Shown: piece after piece, positions 35,061 to 43,613 of the stretch
Layout of the letters: the number at the start of each line of letters is the position of its first letter
Numbering within the stretch: position 1 is the first letter of the stretch
Assembly (NCBI GenBank): GCA_051653605.1
Contig: JBOFWL010000028.1
Span: forward strand, 62,001 to 126,000
DNA length: 64,000 nt
Reading direction: 5' to 3'
DNA from: JBOFWL01 sp051653605
GTDB lineage: Bacteria; Spirochaetota; Brevinematia; Brevinematales; Brevinemataceae
The notes under the pieces: model-generated
Told to the model about the DNA's origin: nothing
Databases searched by the model: none
The model's input: the letters and a program-made list of their open reading frames with translations, nothing else
Translations under genes and position numbers: made by a program

Positions 35061-35883
35061 TTATGCACATCCCCGATCTCTGGTTTCAGCGAGCGACTTA
35101 GAGGCATTGAGTAGCGACTCTAATGTTTGCATTATCGATGTCCGCGAAAAATCCGCCTACCAAGAAAGCCATGTTAAAAACGCTATTTATATCAACCGTT
35201 TGGAGTTTTCATCGGTTCAAGGGGTTGTCTACGACATGGTGGCCGACCGTCTCACCATAGAACGCCTGCTTTCTCGTTTTGGCATCACTCCCCAAACAAG
35301 AATTGTGATTTATGATGATAGAGGAGGAGTCGCCGCTAGCCGCTTGTGGTGGATTTTAAAGCTCTATGGGCATGAAGATGTCGCCATCGTTAATGGAGGC
35401 TGGCACAGCATTACGCTTTCCTCTACTCCAACCGTAACCACGGAAAAACAATACTCCAGCTCGGATTACCACTTCCCCGACACCTACGACAACAGTACTT
35501 ATGCTCACCTACACGATGTTTTGGCTTCGGATCCTAGCAGTATTTTGGATGTACGCACCCCCGAAGAACGAGATGGAAGCGTCTTGCATCCTGGAGCCAC
35601 TGCCCCTGGATGGATTCCTGGTTCGAACTACCAGTACTACGAAGAGTTTCTTGCTCCCCAAGAACAAGGATACACTTTTTTACCCTACGAGCAACTAAAA
35701 GAAAAAGCAGATGCCCTCGGGCTCAACCCTGAAAAGCCCTGCATTGTTTATTGCCAAGCGGGTTTTCGTGCTGCTCATACCTTTTTTGTGCTGCAAGAGC
35801 TTTTAGGGTTCTCTAAAGCGAGAGTATACGACGGCTCATGGATTGAATATAGTGCAACAAGCCTCCCAAAAGGTGTTTCTTAA
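35053..35883 (+). CDS. Sulfurtransferase with tandem rhodanese domains
   Basis: A 276-residue thiosulfate or 3-mercaptopyruvate sulfurtransferase. The N-terminal rhodanese domain (about 10-125) is structural. The C-terminal one (about 150-275) has the active-site loop CQAGFRAA near residue 237, with LDVRTPEERDG before it. The loop Cys-Gln-Ala-Gly-Phe-Arg is nearer to thiosulfate-type CRxGxR than to mercaptopyruvate-type loops, but assignment is not certain. It overlaps the K+ channel gene by 8 bases. Confidence 0.88.
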   Translation: MSNYAHPRSLVSASDLEALSSDSNVCIIDVREKSAYQESHVKNAIYINRLEFSSVQGVVYDMVADRLTIERLLSRFGITPQTRIVIYDDRGGVAASRLWWILKLYGHEDVAIVNGGWHSITLSSTPTVTTEKQYSSSDYHFPDTYDNSTYAHLHDVLASDPSSILDVRTPEERDGSVLHPGATAPGWIPGSNYQYYEEFLAPQEQGYTFLPYEQLKEKADALGLNPEKPCIVYCQAGFRAAHTFFVLQELLGFSKARVYDGSWIEYSATSLPKGVS

Positions 35884-35902
35884 GCCTTAGCGATTAAAAA
35901 TA

Positions 35903-35931
35903 TTGCATTTGTCTTAAATTTGTGTTAAAAT
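35903..35931 (+). promoter_or_regulatory. Promoter of the symporter gene
   Basis: TTGCAT (35903-35908), 17 bases, TAAAAT (35926-35931), with TGT before the -10; about 30 bases before the ATG at 35969. Confidence 0.65.
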
Positions 35932-35968
35932 AAATCAGATTTTGCATCTTCGTTATAAGGAGGTTATT

Positions 35969-37141
35969 ATGGTAGAAGCTGTAACTAAAAAAGTGGATTA
36001 TTCTCTTATTATCCGCTTAGTTCTGGGTATCATTGGAGGTATTGCCATTGGTTCTCTTGGTAAAGAATTTCCTGTGCGTATTCTCACAACTTTTTCCTCA
36101 ATATTTGGTTCTCTGCTTGGGTTCTCCGTACCTTTAATTATTCTTGCATTTATTACCGTTGGAATATCTGGTTTGGGAAATCGTTCGGGCAAGGTGCTTG
36201 GGATGACTGTTGGCATAGCTTATTGTTCGTCTGTACTTGTTGGGCTTTTTGCTTTTGGTGTCAACTCCTTAATTTTTCCTCATATTCTCAGTGCTGGGGC
36301 GATTCCCTCCTTTGGCGAAGAAGCCTCGATTGCTCCCTTTATTAATTTCAGCATCCCTCCTATTATGGGGGTGACTTCGGTGTTGGTACTTGCCTTTATT
36401 TTGGGTATTGGGCTGTCAAAAATGGATAATTCCTCGCCTCTCAAGCTTGGTTTTGAGAATTTTAACACTATTATTGATGATTTCATCAAAAAAGTGATTA
36501 TTCCTCTATTGCCTATCCATATTTCGGGTGTTTTTGCCTCACTTACCTACACGGGGAAGGCTTTAGTTGTGATGTCTAGCTTCTTGCAAGTGTTTCTTAT
36601 TGTGATTGTGCTTCATATTACGGCATTGATTATCATGTATGTGATTGCTGGGGCGATTACAAAGAAAAATCCAGTCACCTGTATAAGAAATATGGTGCCG
36701 GCTTATATTACGGCTATTGGCACTCAAAGTTCGGCGGCTACTATCCCCGTAACTGTTTCTTGCATAAAGAATAATAATGTTAAGCCTCATATTGCAGAGT
36801 TTGTTGGGTCTTTATGTGCAACGATACACCTTAGTGGTTCGACGATCACCCTTACTAGCTGTTCGCTGGCAACGATGATACTTGCTGGGCATGCTTTTAC
36901 GCCCTCAAGTATGATAGGATTTATCTTCATGTTGGGGCTTATAATGGTTGCAGCTCCGGGTATTCCTGGGGGCGCCGTAATTGCTGCGATGGGGATTTTC
37001 CAAAGTATTTTGGGTTTCAGCCCCGAGCTTACAACGCTCATGATCACCTTATACCTTGCACAAGACAGCTTCGGCACAGCCTGTAACGTCACTGGCGACG
37101 GGGCTATCGCATTGGTTGTCGATAAGATAGCCGATAATTAA
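35969..37141 (+). CDS. sstT: Dicarboxylate/amino acid:cation symporter, probably Ser/Thr (SstT-like)
   Basis: A 390-residue DAACS transporter with eight helices and two hairpins. HP1 has SSAATIPVT; the NMDGT motif of glutamate carriers is HLSGS; the TM8 region is QDSFGTACNVTGDG. The Arg that binds the acidic side chain in glutamate and aspartate carriers is Gly here, which points to a neutral substrate such as serine or threonine. The start at 35969 follows TAAGGAGG; an upstream in-frame ATG has no such site. It has its own promoter and terminator. Confidence 0.8.
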   Translation: MVEAVTKKVDYSLIIRLVLGIIGGIAIGSLGKEFPVRILTTFSSIFGSLLGFSVPLIILAFITVGISGLGNRSGKVLGMTVGIAYCSSVLVGLFAFGVNSLIFPHILSAGAIPSFGEEASIAPFINFSIPPIMGVTSVLVLAFILGIGLSKMDNSSPLKLGFENFNTIIDDFIKKVIIPLLPIHISGVFASLTYTGKALVVMSSFLQVFLIVIVLHITALIIMYVIAGAITKKNPVTCIRNMVPAYITAIGTQSSAATIPVTVSCIKNNNVKPHIAEFVGSLCATIHLSGSTITLTSCSLATMILAGHAFTPSSMIGFIFMLGLIMVAAPGIPGGAVIAAMGIFQSILGFSPELTTLMITLYLAQDSFGTACNVTGDGAIALVVDKIADN

Positions 37142-37151
37142 TCTTAAATTA

Positions 37152-37182
37152 AAGCAAGCTCTGAAAAGGGCTTGCTTCTTTA
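37152..37182 (+). terminator. Terminator of the symporter gene
   Basis: AAGCAAGC (37152-37159) and GCTTGCTT (37170-37177), then CTTTATT on the plus strand. Confidence 0.75.
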
Positions 37183-37197
37183 TTATAGAGGTTTTTC

Positions 37198-38217
37198 ATG
37201 TACCAAAAAGACTTAGAACAGCTCATTGGGCAGATGTTGATGATAGGCATCAGTGGAGATTTTCTTTCTTTGCAAGCATCTGAGGAACTTTCTTCTTATA
37301 ATATAGGAGGCGTTGGCCTTTTTAATGTGTGCCCTGCCCCCAAACAAAGCAATATCACAAGCCCTGAACAGTTAAAAAAGCTGTGTAAGGATATTCAAGC
37401 GTGTAATTCTACCCCTTTCTTTATTTCTATTGATCAAGAAGGAGGAAAAGTCGCCCGCCTGAACGAGAAAAACGGCTTTAATCGCCCCCTATCTCCTCAA
37501 AACATGGCGATTTCTCAAACTGTTAGCAGTGAATATCATCAAATTGGACGAATCCTTCGCGAAAATGGTGTTAATTTCAACTTTTCACCCTGCATCGACG
37601 TCAACATCAACCCTGAAAACCCCATTATTGGGGCTCTTGGGCGTAGTTTTTCATCGGATCACACTGTTGTTTTCCGTAGTGGCTTGGAGGCTTGGCAAGC
37701 CCAAAAGTCGGAAGGGGTTTTGAGTTGCTTAAAGCATTTTCCTGGGCATGGCAGTAGTAGCAGCGACACGCATTTAGGAGTGTCGGACATCACTCTAAGC
37801 CATAAAGAGGAGGAATTATTGCCATTTATCCAGCTAATAGAGCATGGTTTTGATGAATTTATCCTCACTGCCCACGTTATTCACCAAAAATATAGCAGTT
37901 TACCTGCATCTTTATCGATAGAATACTCGAAAATGCTCCGATCATGGGGTTTTAAAGGCTTAATCATCACCGACGACCTAAAAATGGGGGCTCTTGAGAA
38001 GCATTTTTCTCTTGAAGACACGCTGATTCTTGCTGTCAATGCTGGAGCGGACATTCTAGCTTATTTTAATAATTTAGCGCCTTATAAGCCCAACTTTCTT
38101 AAAGAATCGATGAAAATTTTGGTTAACGCCGTGCATATGAAAAAAATTTCCGAGCAACAAATTATCGACTCCGCATCTCGTATCTCCTCCTTTAAGAAGA
38201 AAAGACTTCTTCATTAA
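37198..38217 (+). CDS. nagZ: Glycoside hydrolase family 3, beta-N-acetylhexosaminidase (NagZ-like)
   Basis: A 339-residue single-domain GH3 enzyme with no signal peptide. IDQEGGKVARL and KHFPGHGSSSSDTHLGV (about 178-195) form the active-site loop typical of NagZ, including the catalytic Asp-His dyad. DDLKMGAL carries the nucleophile Asp. It removes GlcNAc from cell-wall muropeptides in recycling. GAGG precedes the ATG. A cell-wall recycling role follows from the family; no other recycling gene is adjacent. Confidence 0.87.
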   Translation: MYQKDLEQLIGQMLMIGISGDFLSLQASEELSSYNIGGVGLFNVCPAPKQSNITSPEQLKKLCKDIQACNSTPFFISIDQEGGKVARLNEKNGFNRPLSPQNMAISQTVSSEYHQIGRILRENGVNFNFSPCIDVNINPENPIIGALGRSFSSDHTVVFRSGLEAWQAQKSEGVLSCLKHFPGHGSSSSDTHLGVSDITLSHKEEELLPFIQLIEHGFDEFILTAHVIHQKYSSLPASLSIEYSKMLRSWGFKGLIITDDLKMGALEKHFSLEDTLILAVNAGADILAYFNNLAPYKPNFLKESMKILVNAVHMKKISEQQIIDSASRISSFKKKRLLH

Positions 38218-38256
38218 GATTTTTTCAAAAAAACCACCTTTTTTTCTTAAAAAGCC

Positions 38257-38285
38257 TTGTCATTTTTATATTTTTTAGATAAAAT
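38257..38285 (+). promoter_or_regulatory. Promoter of guaB-guaA
   Basis: TTGTCA (38257-38262), 17 bases, TAAAAT (38280-38285). The leader is only about 15 bases, so a purine riboswitch is excluded for this promoter. Confidence 0.65.
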
Positions 38286-38306
38286 AAAAAGAAAGCGGAG
38301 TCTTTC

Positions 38307-39413
38307 ATGTTTTCCAAAACTTATAGTTATGATGATGTGCTTCTACGTCCCAATTACGTTGATTTTTCTATAGAAGAAATCAATATCTCTACCCGCCTTA
38401 TTGCGGGCATTTTTTTAAAAACACCTATCATCTCCGCTGCGATGGATACCGTTACTGGAGCCTCAATGGCTGTTGCGATGGCGCGACTTGGCGGAGTGGG
38501 CGTTATTCACCGAAATCTTTCTGCGCTTGAACAAGCCGATAAAATAAAAAAAGTAAAACTTGCCTCTGTCGACCTAGAAGAATTTCCCCTTTCTACTATA
38601 GGAAGTGGTGGGCATCTTTGTGCAGCAGCAGCGGTGGGTCCGCAAGATTACCTCGAGCGAATGCCTCTTCTTATCGAAGCGGGCGTCGATTTTGTTGTTT
38701 TTGATGTTGCCCACGGCGATTCAAAATACACCCTAGATGCTATCTACGAATGCAAAAAACGCTTTGCTGTCCCCGTCATGGGCGGAAACGCTGCCACAAA
38801 AGAAGGTACGCGACGCCTTATTGATGCTGGTTCTGATGCGGTAAAAATTGGTGTTGGAGCTGGCTCTATTTGTACCACGCGTATTATTTGTGGTATTGGA
38901 ATGGCGCAGCTTTCTGCAGTTTGGGAATGCGCCGAAGAAGCCACAAAACAAAATATTCCAACCATTGCTGATGGCGGTCTTCGCTATAGTGGGGATATCG
39001 TCAAGGCACTTGGTGCTGGTTCTTGTGCGGTGATGCTTGGAAATATGCTTGCTGTATCGGAAGAAGCCCTAGGCGAGAACGTGATGATAGATGGACGAAT
39101 GTATAAAAAATATCGTGGAATGGGCTCGATGGATGCCATTGCACAAGGTGGCAATGCGCGTTATCAAGCGGAAAAAAATAAAGCCATTGTCCCCGAAGGC
39201 GTCGAAGGGCTTGTGCCTTGCGAAGGTTCTCTTAGCGATATCATGCACCAGCTGGTTACAGGGATAAAAAAAGGGATGTGGTATTGTGGCTGTAAAACGA
39301 TAGAAGAAATGAACGCATACCGCCAATTTAGTGAAATCTCACCTGCTGGCTTAAAAGAAAGCCACGTTCACGACATTTTCAATGTTAAAAGTGCACCTAA
39401 CTATAAAAGATAA
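38307..39413 (+). CDS. guaB: IMP dehydrogenase without CBS domains
   Basis: A 368-residue enzyme that oxidises IMP to XMP for GMP synthesis. The barrel is complete: DDVLLRPNY, ISAAMDTVTG, the catalytic loop GAGSICTTR (Cys near residue 190), ADGGLRYSGDIVKALGAG, and the flap YRGMGSMDA. Most IMPDHs are about 490 residues with a CBS pair inserted after the first barrel strands. Here that segment is replaced by a short loop (about 92-112). CBS-less forms occur in Borrelia. The catalytic loop has Ala for the usual Pro. It lies 15 bases ahead of guaA. Confidence 0.93.
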   Translation: MFSKTYSYDDVLLRPNYVDFSIEEINISTRLIAGIFLKTPIISAAMDTVTGASMAVAMARLGGVGVIHRNLSALEQADKIKKVKLASVDLEEFPLSTIGSGGHLCAAAAVGPQDYLERMPLLIEAGVDFVVFDVAHGDSKYTLDAIYECKKRFAVPVMGGNAATKEGTRRLIDAGSDAVKIGVGAGSICTTRIICGIGMAQLSAVWECAEEATKQNIPTIADGGLRYSGDIVKALGAGSCAVMLGNMLAVSEEALGENVMIDGRMYKKYRGMGSMDAIAQGGNARYQAEKNKAIVPEGVEGLVPCEGSLSDIMHQLVTGIKKGMWYCGCKTIEEMNAYRQFSEISPAGLKESHVHDIFNVKSAPNYKR

Positions 39414-39428
39414 ATTTCTGGAGTCCTC

Positions 39429-40982
39429 ATGCCTCAAATAGTAATTTTAGATTTTGGAAGCCAATCCACACATCTTATTGCCCGTCGTTTAAAAGATCTT
39501 GGCTATAGTGCGGAGATTTTGCCCTCGAACAGTTCGGCGGACTCTGTGAAAAAACTTGCCCCCAAAGGCTTGATTTTCTCTGGGTCTCCCGATTCTGTAT
39601 ATGAAAACACCTCTCAACGCTTTGATCCCACCCTACTCGAGCTAGATATTCCCAAATTGGGTATCTGTTATGGCTTTCAAAGTGTTGTTCACCACTTAGG
39701 CGGGCAGGTTGAACCCTGTTCGGTAAGAGAATTTGGCGATTGCCCTGTCTCTATCGTCCAGAAAGACCTCCTATTTGAGGGTTTCGACTCGAATTTTACC
39801 GCTTGGATGAGTCATGGGGATAGTATTACGGCTCTACCTGAAGGGTTCACCCTTACTGCCAGCTCGGAAAATCACCCCTCTGCTGCCATCTGCGAAAAAC
39901 TTAATTTCTGGGGATTGCAATTTCACCCAGAACTTGCTCACACCGAAAAAGGAAAGGAAATTCTCCAAAATTTTGCCTCTCGCATCTGCGGTTTGCCCCC
40001 ACTTGCTCAAAGCATGGAGGAGCACCTCAATAAAATTCGAGATCGTATCAACAAGCAAGCCGGCGACAATCCTGTTTTGTTATTAATTTCAGGAGGAGTG
40101 GATTCCTCTGTTGCGGCAGCTGTTCTTTTAAAGTGTCTTCCTATTGAAAAAGTGCATTTAATGTACATCGACACCGGATTGATGAGAAAAGACGAAACTA
40201 CCGAAATTCGATCAATCCTTAATAAACTCAATGCAAAACACGTTCATGTTGTTGAGGCTCGCCAGCAGTTTCTTTCTGCACTTGCCGGAGAGGGCGACCC
40301 AGAAGGCAAGCGTAAAATCATTGGGAATATGTTTGTCACTGTGATGGAAGAAGCCGTGCAATCGCTGAATCTCCCCAAAAATTATTATCTTGCGCAGGGC
40401 ACCCTTTACACCGATCTTATCGAGTCGGGCAAGGGTGTGGGCAAGTCTTCCCACCTCATCAAGAGCCACCACAACGTGAATGCGCCCTTTATTCAGGAAA
40501 AACGCAACTCTGGGATGCTCATCGAGCCGCTTAACGAGCTTTATAAAGATGAAGTGCGGGCTCTTGGGCTATATCTTGGGCTGCCAGAAACGCTGGTACA
40601 CCGCCATCCCTTCCCCGGGCCAGGGCTTGGAGTACGCGTTGTTGGCGAGATCGACCCTGAAAAAGTTCGCATTCTACAAGAAGCCGATGCAATTTTCATC
40701 GAAGAGCTGCACAAACGTAATTTATACGAGCAGATTTGGCAAGCGTTTGCCATACTCATTCCTGCTAAAAGTGTGGGCGTTGCTGGAGATGTTCGTCGTT
40801 ATGGTTGGACGATAGGGCTTCGCGCCGTTTCATCCATTGATGGCATCAGTGCTGATGTGTTTGAGTTTCCTTTTAAAGATTTGAAAGAGATTTCCGCACG
40901 CATTACTAACGAAATCCCTGAGGTTGCTCGTGTTGTTTATGATGTATCTTCCAAACCACCCGCTACTATAGAGTGGGAATAA
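39429..40982 (+). CDS. guaA: GMP synthase (glutamine-hydrolysing)
   Basis: A 517-residue enzyme. The class I glutaminase domain (about 1-190) has the nucleophile in GICYGFQ near residue 79 and the LQFHPE His-Glu dyad. The ATP pyrophosphatase domain has SGGVDSSVAA (about 222), and the C-terminal dimerisation domain contains RHPFPGPGLGVRV. With guaB it makes GMP from IMP. Length and motifs are normal. Confidence 0.95.
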   Translation: MPQIVILDFGSQSTHLIARRLKDLGYSAEILPSNSSADSVKKLAPKGLIFSGSPDSVYENTSQRFDPTLLELDIPKLGICYGFQSVVHHLGGQVEPCSVREFGDCPVSIVQKDLLFEGFDSNFTAWMSHGDSITALPEGFTLTASSENHPSAAICEKLNFWGLQFHPELAHTEKGKEILQNFASRICGLPPLAQSMEEHLNKIRDRINKQAGDNPVLLLISGGVDSSVAAAVLLKCLPIEKVHLMYIDTGLMRKDETTEIRSILNKLNAKHVHVVEARQQFLSALAGEGDPEGKRKIIGNMFVTVMEEAVQSLNLPKNYYLAQGTLYTDLIESGKGVGKSSHLIKSHHNVNAPFIQEKRNSGMLIEPLNELYKDEVRALGLYLGLPETLVHRHPFPGPGLGVRVVGEIDPEKVRILQEADAIFIEELHKRNLYEQIWQAFAILIPAKSVGVAGDVRRYGWTIGLRAVSSIDGISADVFEFPFKDLKEISARITNEIPEVARVVYDVSSKPPATIEWE

Positions 40983-41012
40983 AGGGTTTTTCCAGCTTAA
41001 AAGGCTATTAAT

Positions 41013-41423
41013 ATGAGAAAATTTATCATTATTTTGGCTATAACAATATCAAACACCCTACAAGCTAGAGAGAAAAGCATGATTTTAGCGATTAATGACA
41101 CCTCTTTTTCGGTTACGCTAGAAGATTCCGCCTCTACACAGGCGTTAGAGGCGCTTCTTCCCTTAACAATCACCATGAAAGACTTGCATCAGAACGAAAA
41201 ATACTATTATTTTTCTCAAAACTTACCAGTTTCGCCTCAAGCGGTGAATACGGTTTCAACTGGTGATGTGATGCTTTATGGGAATAATTGTATTGTTATT
41301 TTCTATGAAAGCTTTGCTACTTCCTATCGTTATACGAGGTTGGGCAAGATAAAAAATACTTCTGGTTTGAAAAAGGCTTTGGGAGCCGGTGATATTACCG
41401 TTAAATTTTCACTCTTACCTTAA
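41013..41423 (+). CDS. Exported protein with a cyclophilin-like fold
   Basis: A 136-residue protein. The first 19 residues look like a signal peptide ending LQAR. The rest, starting MILAINDTSFSVTLEDS and including ALLPLTITMKDLHQNEKYYYF, GDVMLYGNNCIVIFYESF and YTRLGKI, matches the pattern of the small cyclophilin-like family (often labelled DUF or Cyclophil_like) found in many bacteria. Its function is unknown and it is not a typical peptidyl-prolyl isomerase. It is downstream of guaA by 30 bases and may be read with it. Confidence 0.7.
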   Translation: MRKFIIILAITISNTLQAREKSMILAINDTSFSVTLEDSASTQALEALLPLTITMKDLHQNEKYYYFSQNLPVSPQAVNTVSTGDVMLYGNNCIVIFYESFATSYRYTRLGKIKNTSGLKKALGAGDITVKFSLLP

Positions 41424-41447
41424 TGTGAAAAATTCCTAAAAAAACCC

Positions 41448-41477
41448 TTGACAAATAGAGTTCAATCAAGTTATAAT
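41448..41477 (+). promoter_or_regulatory. Promoter of the tRNA-Arg gene
   Basis: TTGACA (41448-41453), 18 bases, TATAAT (41472-41477), 12 bases before the tRNA. Confidence 0.85.
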
Positions 41478-41489
41478 ACTTAACAAATT

Positions 41490-41563
41490 GTGCCTATAGT
41501 TCAGCTGGATAGAACGTCAGATTGCGGTTCTGAAGGTCTCAGGTTCGACTCCTGATAGGCACG
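41490..41563 (+). tRNA. tRNA-Arg, anticodon GCG
   Basis: A 74-base cloverleaf. Acceptor GTGCCTA/TAGGCAC, D-arm GTTC/GAAC, anticodon stem TCAGA/TCTGA with loop TTGCGGT (anticodon GCG, reading CGC and by wobble CGU), T-arm TCAGG/CCTGA with TTCGACT, discriminator G. CCA is not encoded. A and C residues at the usual Arg identity positions (A20, C35) fit. Most bacteria use ACG here and deaminate A34. Confidence 0.93.
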
Positions 41564-41566
41564 CAT

Positions 41567-41593
41567 TAGCCCCTTATTTAGGGGCTTTCCTTC
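41567..41593 (+). terminator. Terminator of the tRNA-Arg gene
   Basis: AGCCCCT (41568-41574), loop, AGGGGCT (41580-41586), then TTCCTTCT. Confidence 0.75.
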
Positions 41594-41828
41594 TATATAC
41601 TTTATTTTATCATTTCTCTCCCCAAGCCCATGCCACCTACTAAAAAACTATCTCCAAGCCAAGCCCGCGCCAAATGCTAGGGGCTTTTTGTTCTTTGCCC
41701 TTTCTATTTCATTACGCTGCTTAGATTTGGCTCGGTTAAGGTTTTCGTGGTTTTTTCATTACTTTTAGCGGGGGTTATCTATATTCCTTTACAGAACCCT
41801 CTAACTATATCTTAACCCCGTAACTACA
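41594..41828. other. Intergenic stretch with no gene seen
   Basis: No reading frame with a ribosome site was found. AAGCCC and GGGCTT near 41660-41695, followed by a T run, form a weak terminator-like hairpin on the plus strand. Nothing else is recognised. Confidence 0.4.
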
Positions 41829-41854
41829 AAACCCCCCGCAGCTGCGAGGGGTTT
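41829..41854 (-). terminator. Terminator of the 41887-42330 lipoprotein gene
   Basis: AAACCCC, CGCA, a 2-base turn, TGCG and GGGGTTT form an 11-bp stem with one mismatch. On the minus strand TTTTG follows. Confidence 0.75.
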
Positions 41855-41886
41855 ATTTCTTTAAATAATAAAGAGATATAGCTAGT

Positions 41887-42330
41887 TTAAAACTCCGTTC
41901 CTTGCTCGATGATGAAGTCGTATGCTCTTTGATATTCGGGATTGTTCGCCAAAAACTCCGCAATTTCTTCTCCATTACGGTTTCCGTATGCTGCGTAGTC
42001 TTCTTCGGTAATTCCTAGGTTTTGATAGAATAACTCTCGACTATCGTTGAGGCTTTGCGCTATTTCTTCGTCGCCCGCTGTACTTTGAGAGATACGCATT
42101 GCTTCTTCGTGCTGCATCATTGTGAATAAAATAAACACCTGAATAAAACGTTTAGGGCTATTAATTTGAATTTTATCTCCAATATTAAAGTCGATTAAAC
42201 TCATAAGATTTTCTTTCTCTGCAGAAAGTTCATCTCCTTCGCTATGATAAACGGTGACTGGTTGGGTAGGAACTTCGTCTTTGGGTGCACAGGACACAAT
42301 CAAAAACAATAAAACAAACACATATCTCAT
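41887..42330 (-). CDS. Small lipoprotein of unknown function
   Basis: A 147-residue protein with a lipoprotein signal (MRYVFVLLFLIVSC, lipidated Cys at 14). The mature part is acidic and helical, with repeated Glu/Ala/Asn patterns in the last 70 residues (DSRELFYQNLGITEEDYAAYG). No family recognised. It diverges from the rodZ gene and has its own terminator. Confidence 0.72.
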   Translation of the reverse strand: MRYVFVLLFLIVSCAPKDEVPTQPVTVYHSEGDELSAEKENLMSLIDFNIGDKIQINSPKRFIQVFILFTMMQHEEAMRISQSTAGDEEIAQSLNDSRELFYQNLGITEEDYAAYGNRNGEEIAEFLANNPEYQRAYDFIIEQGTEF

Positions 42331-42438
42331 TCAGAATCTCTCACTAGAAAAATAGTTACATAATTATATCATACTTTTCAAAAAATAGGTAGTTTTTTAT
42401 TATTTTTTACAAGAAATATTATCTATATTGTGTAATGC

Positions 42439-42467
42439 TTGAAATTTTTAGGGAAATCAACTATAAT
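42439..42467 (+). promoter_or_regulatory. Promoter of the rodZ-pgsA unit
   Basis: TTGAAA (42439-42444), 17 bases, TATAAT (42462-42467). Confidence 0.75.
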
Positions 42468-42499
42468 GATTGCAATTACGTCAGTAATAGAGGGTTGAT

Positions 42500-43606
42500 A
42501 TGTCTAGTGTTTCCAATCAAAGTTTGGGTCAATATCTCAAAGAAATAAGAGAAAGTAAAGGGCTCTCCATCGATGAAGCATCGAGAGAGACAAACATTGC
42601 AAAACGTTATATCGAAGCATTGGAAAGCGACCAGTATGATTTTATGCCTGCGGATATGTATACGACAGGCTTTCTATCTGCTTATGCCGACATTCTCGAG
42701 CTCGATCGCGATAGCATCATCGCTATGTATAATAGGGCCATCAGCAAAGAGCAGGATACCCCATTAAAAGAGCTATACAGCGTCAACAAAGATGATAGCT
42801 ACATCAAAAAAGAGTATATTTACATTGGTGCTGGTATTATCGGAAGTATTTTCATTCTTTTTCTTGGTTCTTTAGGGCTTAAGAGCCTTAGTTCTTACCA
42901 ATCTTCGCAGCCTGCCCGCCCAAGTAATAAGCGCCAACAAATTGTGTTTGAAAATCTTGCCACCGATAATTCCTTCTCATCAAGCCCTAGAGGTACTTTT
43001 ACTCTCCAACGCGAAGGGAAAAACTATACTCTTCAGTTTCAAGGCGTGAAAAATAATAATCAAATTAGTTTTCGTTTGGGGAAGAATCAATACACCCAAA
43101 AGCCTGGTGATGTCCTCATTGCGGATCTTACCCAAGATGGTATCAATGACATTGGAATGGAGATTATCGACGTCGATGCCGATACCGTGCGTTTTAGCTT
43201 TACTATGCAGCAAGTCTCTGCCGATCTAGCGGCAACAACTGGGGCTTTGGGCTTTGATATCACTCCTTATAAGCAAGCCATTCTCAATGAAACAGCACTT
43301 GCTCCCATTGGGAATAACGCTACTTTCAATATTAAAATTCGCTCCCTTTCCGCAGTTTGGATTCAGCACAAAGCCGATGGGCAACCTTCTGTTGAAGTGC
43401 AGATGGACCCTAATGAAGAAATTTCGATTCGCTTTATCGATGGGCTTACACTGCTCATTGGAAATGCTGGTGCTGCCGACATTAGTTTTGCTGAATATCC
43501 TGGGCTCTCGTTAAAAGGGGGAGCTGTTGGAGAAAGTTCATTCTCTGTTTTCTATAAAAAAGGTGAGGGCGATAAGGTGCAGCTTTATCGAGCTCAATTA
43601 AAGTAG
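42500..43606 (+). CDS. rodZ: RodZ-like cell-shape protein with helix-turn-helix domain
   Basis: A 368-residue single-pass membrane protein. The cytoplasmic N-terminus (about 8-75) is an Xre-type helix-turn-helix (LGQYLKEIRESKGLSIDEAS) as in RodZ, which binds MreB there. A transmembrane helix follows (about 110-132). The periplasmic part is long and beta-rich, and its last 100 residues resemble the DUF4115 domain (FNIKIRSLSAVWIQ). It is upstream of pgsA by 7 bases. RodZ is the usual annotation for this architecture and is likely but not proven. Confidence 0.75.
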   Translation: MSSVSNQSLGQYLKEIRESKGLSIDEASRETNIAKRYIEALESDQYDFMPADMYTTGFLSAYADILELDRDSIIAMYNRAISKEQDTPLKELYSVNKDDSYIKKEYIYIGAGIIGSIFILFLGSLGLKSLSSYQSSQPARPSNKRQQIVFENLATDNSFSSSPRGTFTLQREGKNYTLQFQGVKNNNQISFRLGKNQYTQKPGDVLIADLTQDGINDIGMEIIDVDADTVRFSFTMQQVSADLAATTGALGFDITPYKQAILNETALAPIGNNATFNIKIRSLSAVWIQHKADGQPSVEVQMDPNEEISIRFIDGLTLLIGNAGAADISFAEYPGLSLKGGAVGESSFSVFYKKGEGDKVQLYRAQLK

Positions 43607-43613
43607 GTACTAC

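Noticed and set aside
38218..38306. Purine riboswitch before guaB
   Set aside because: The promoter lies about 20 bases from the start codon, leaving no room for an aptamer.
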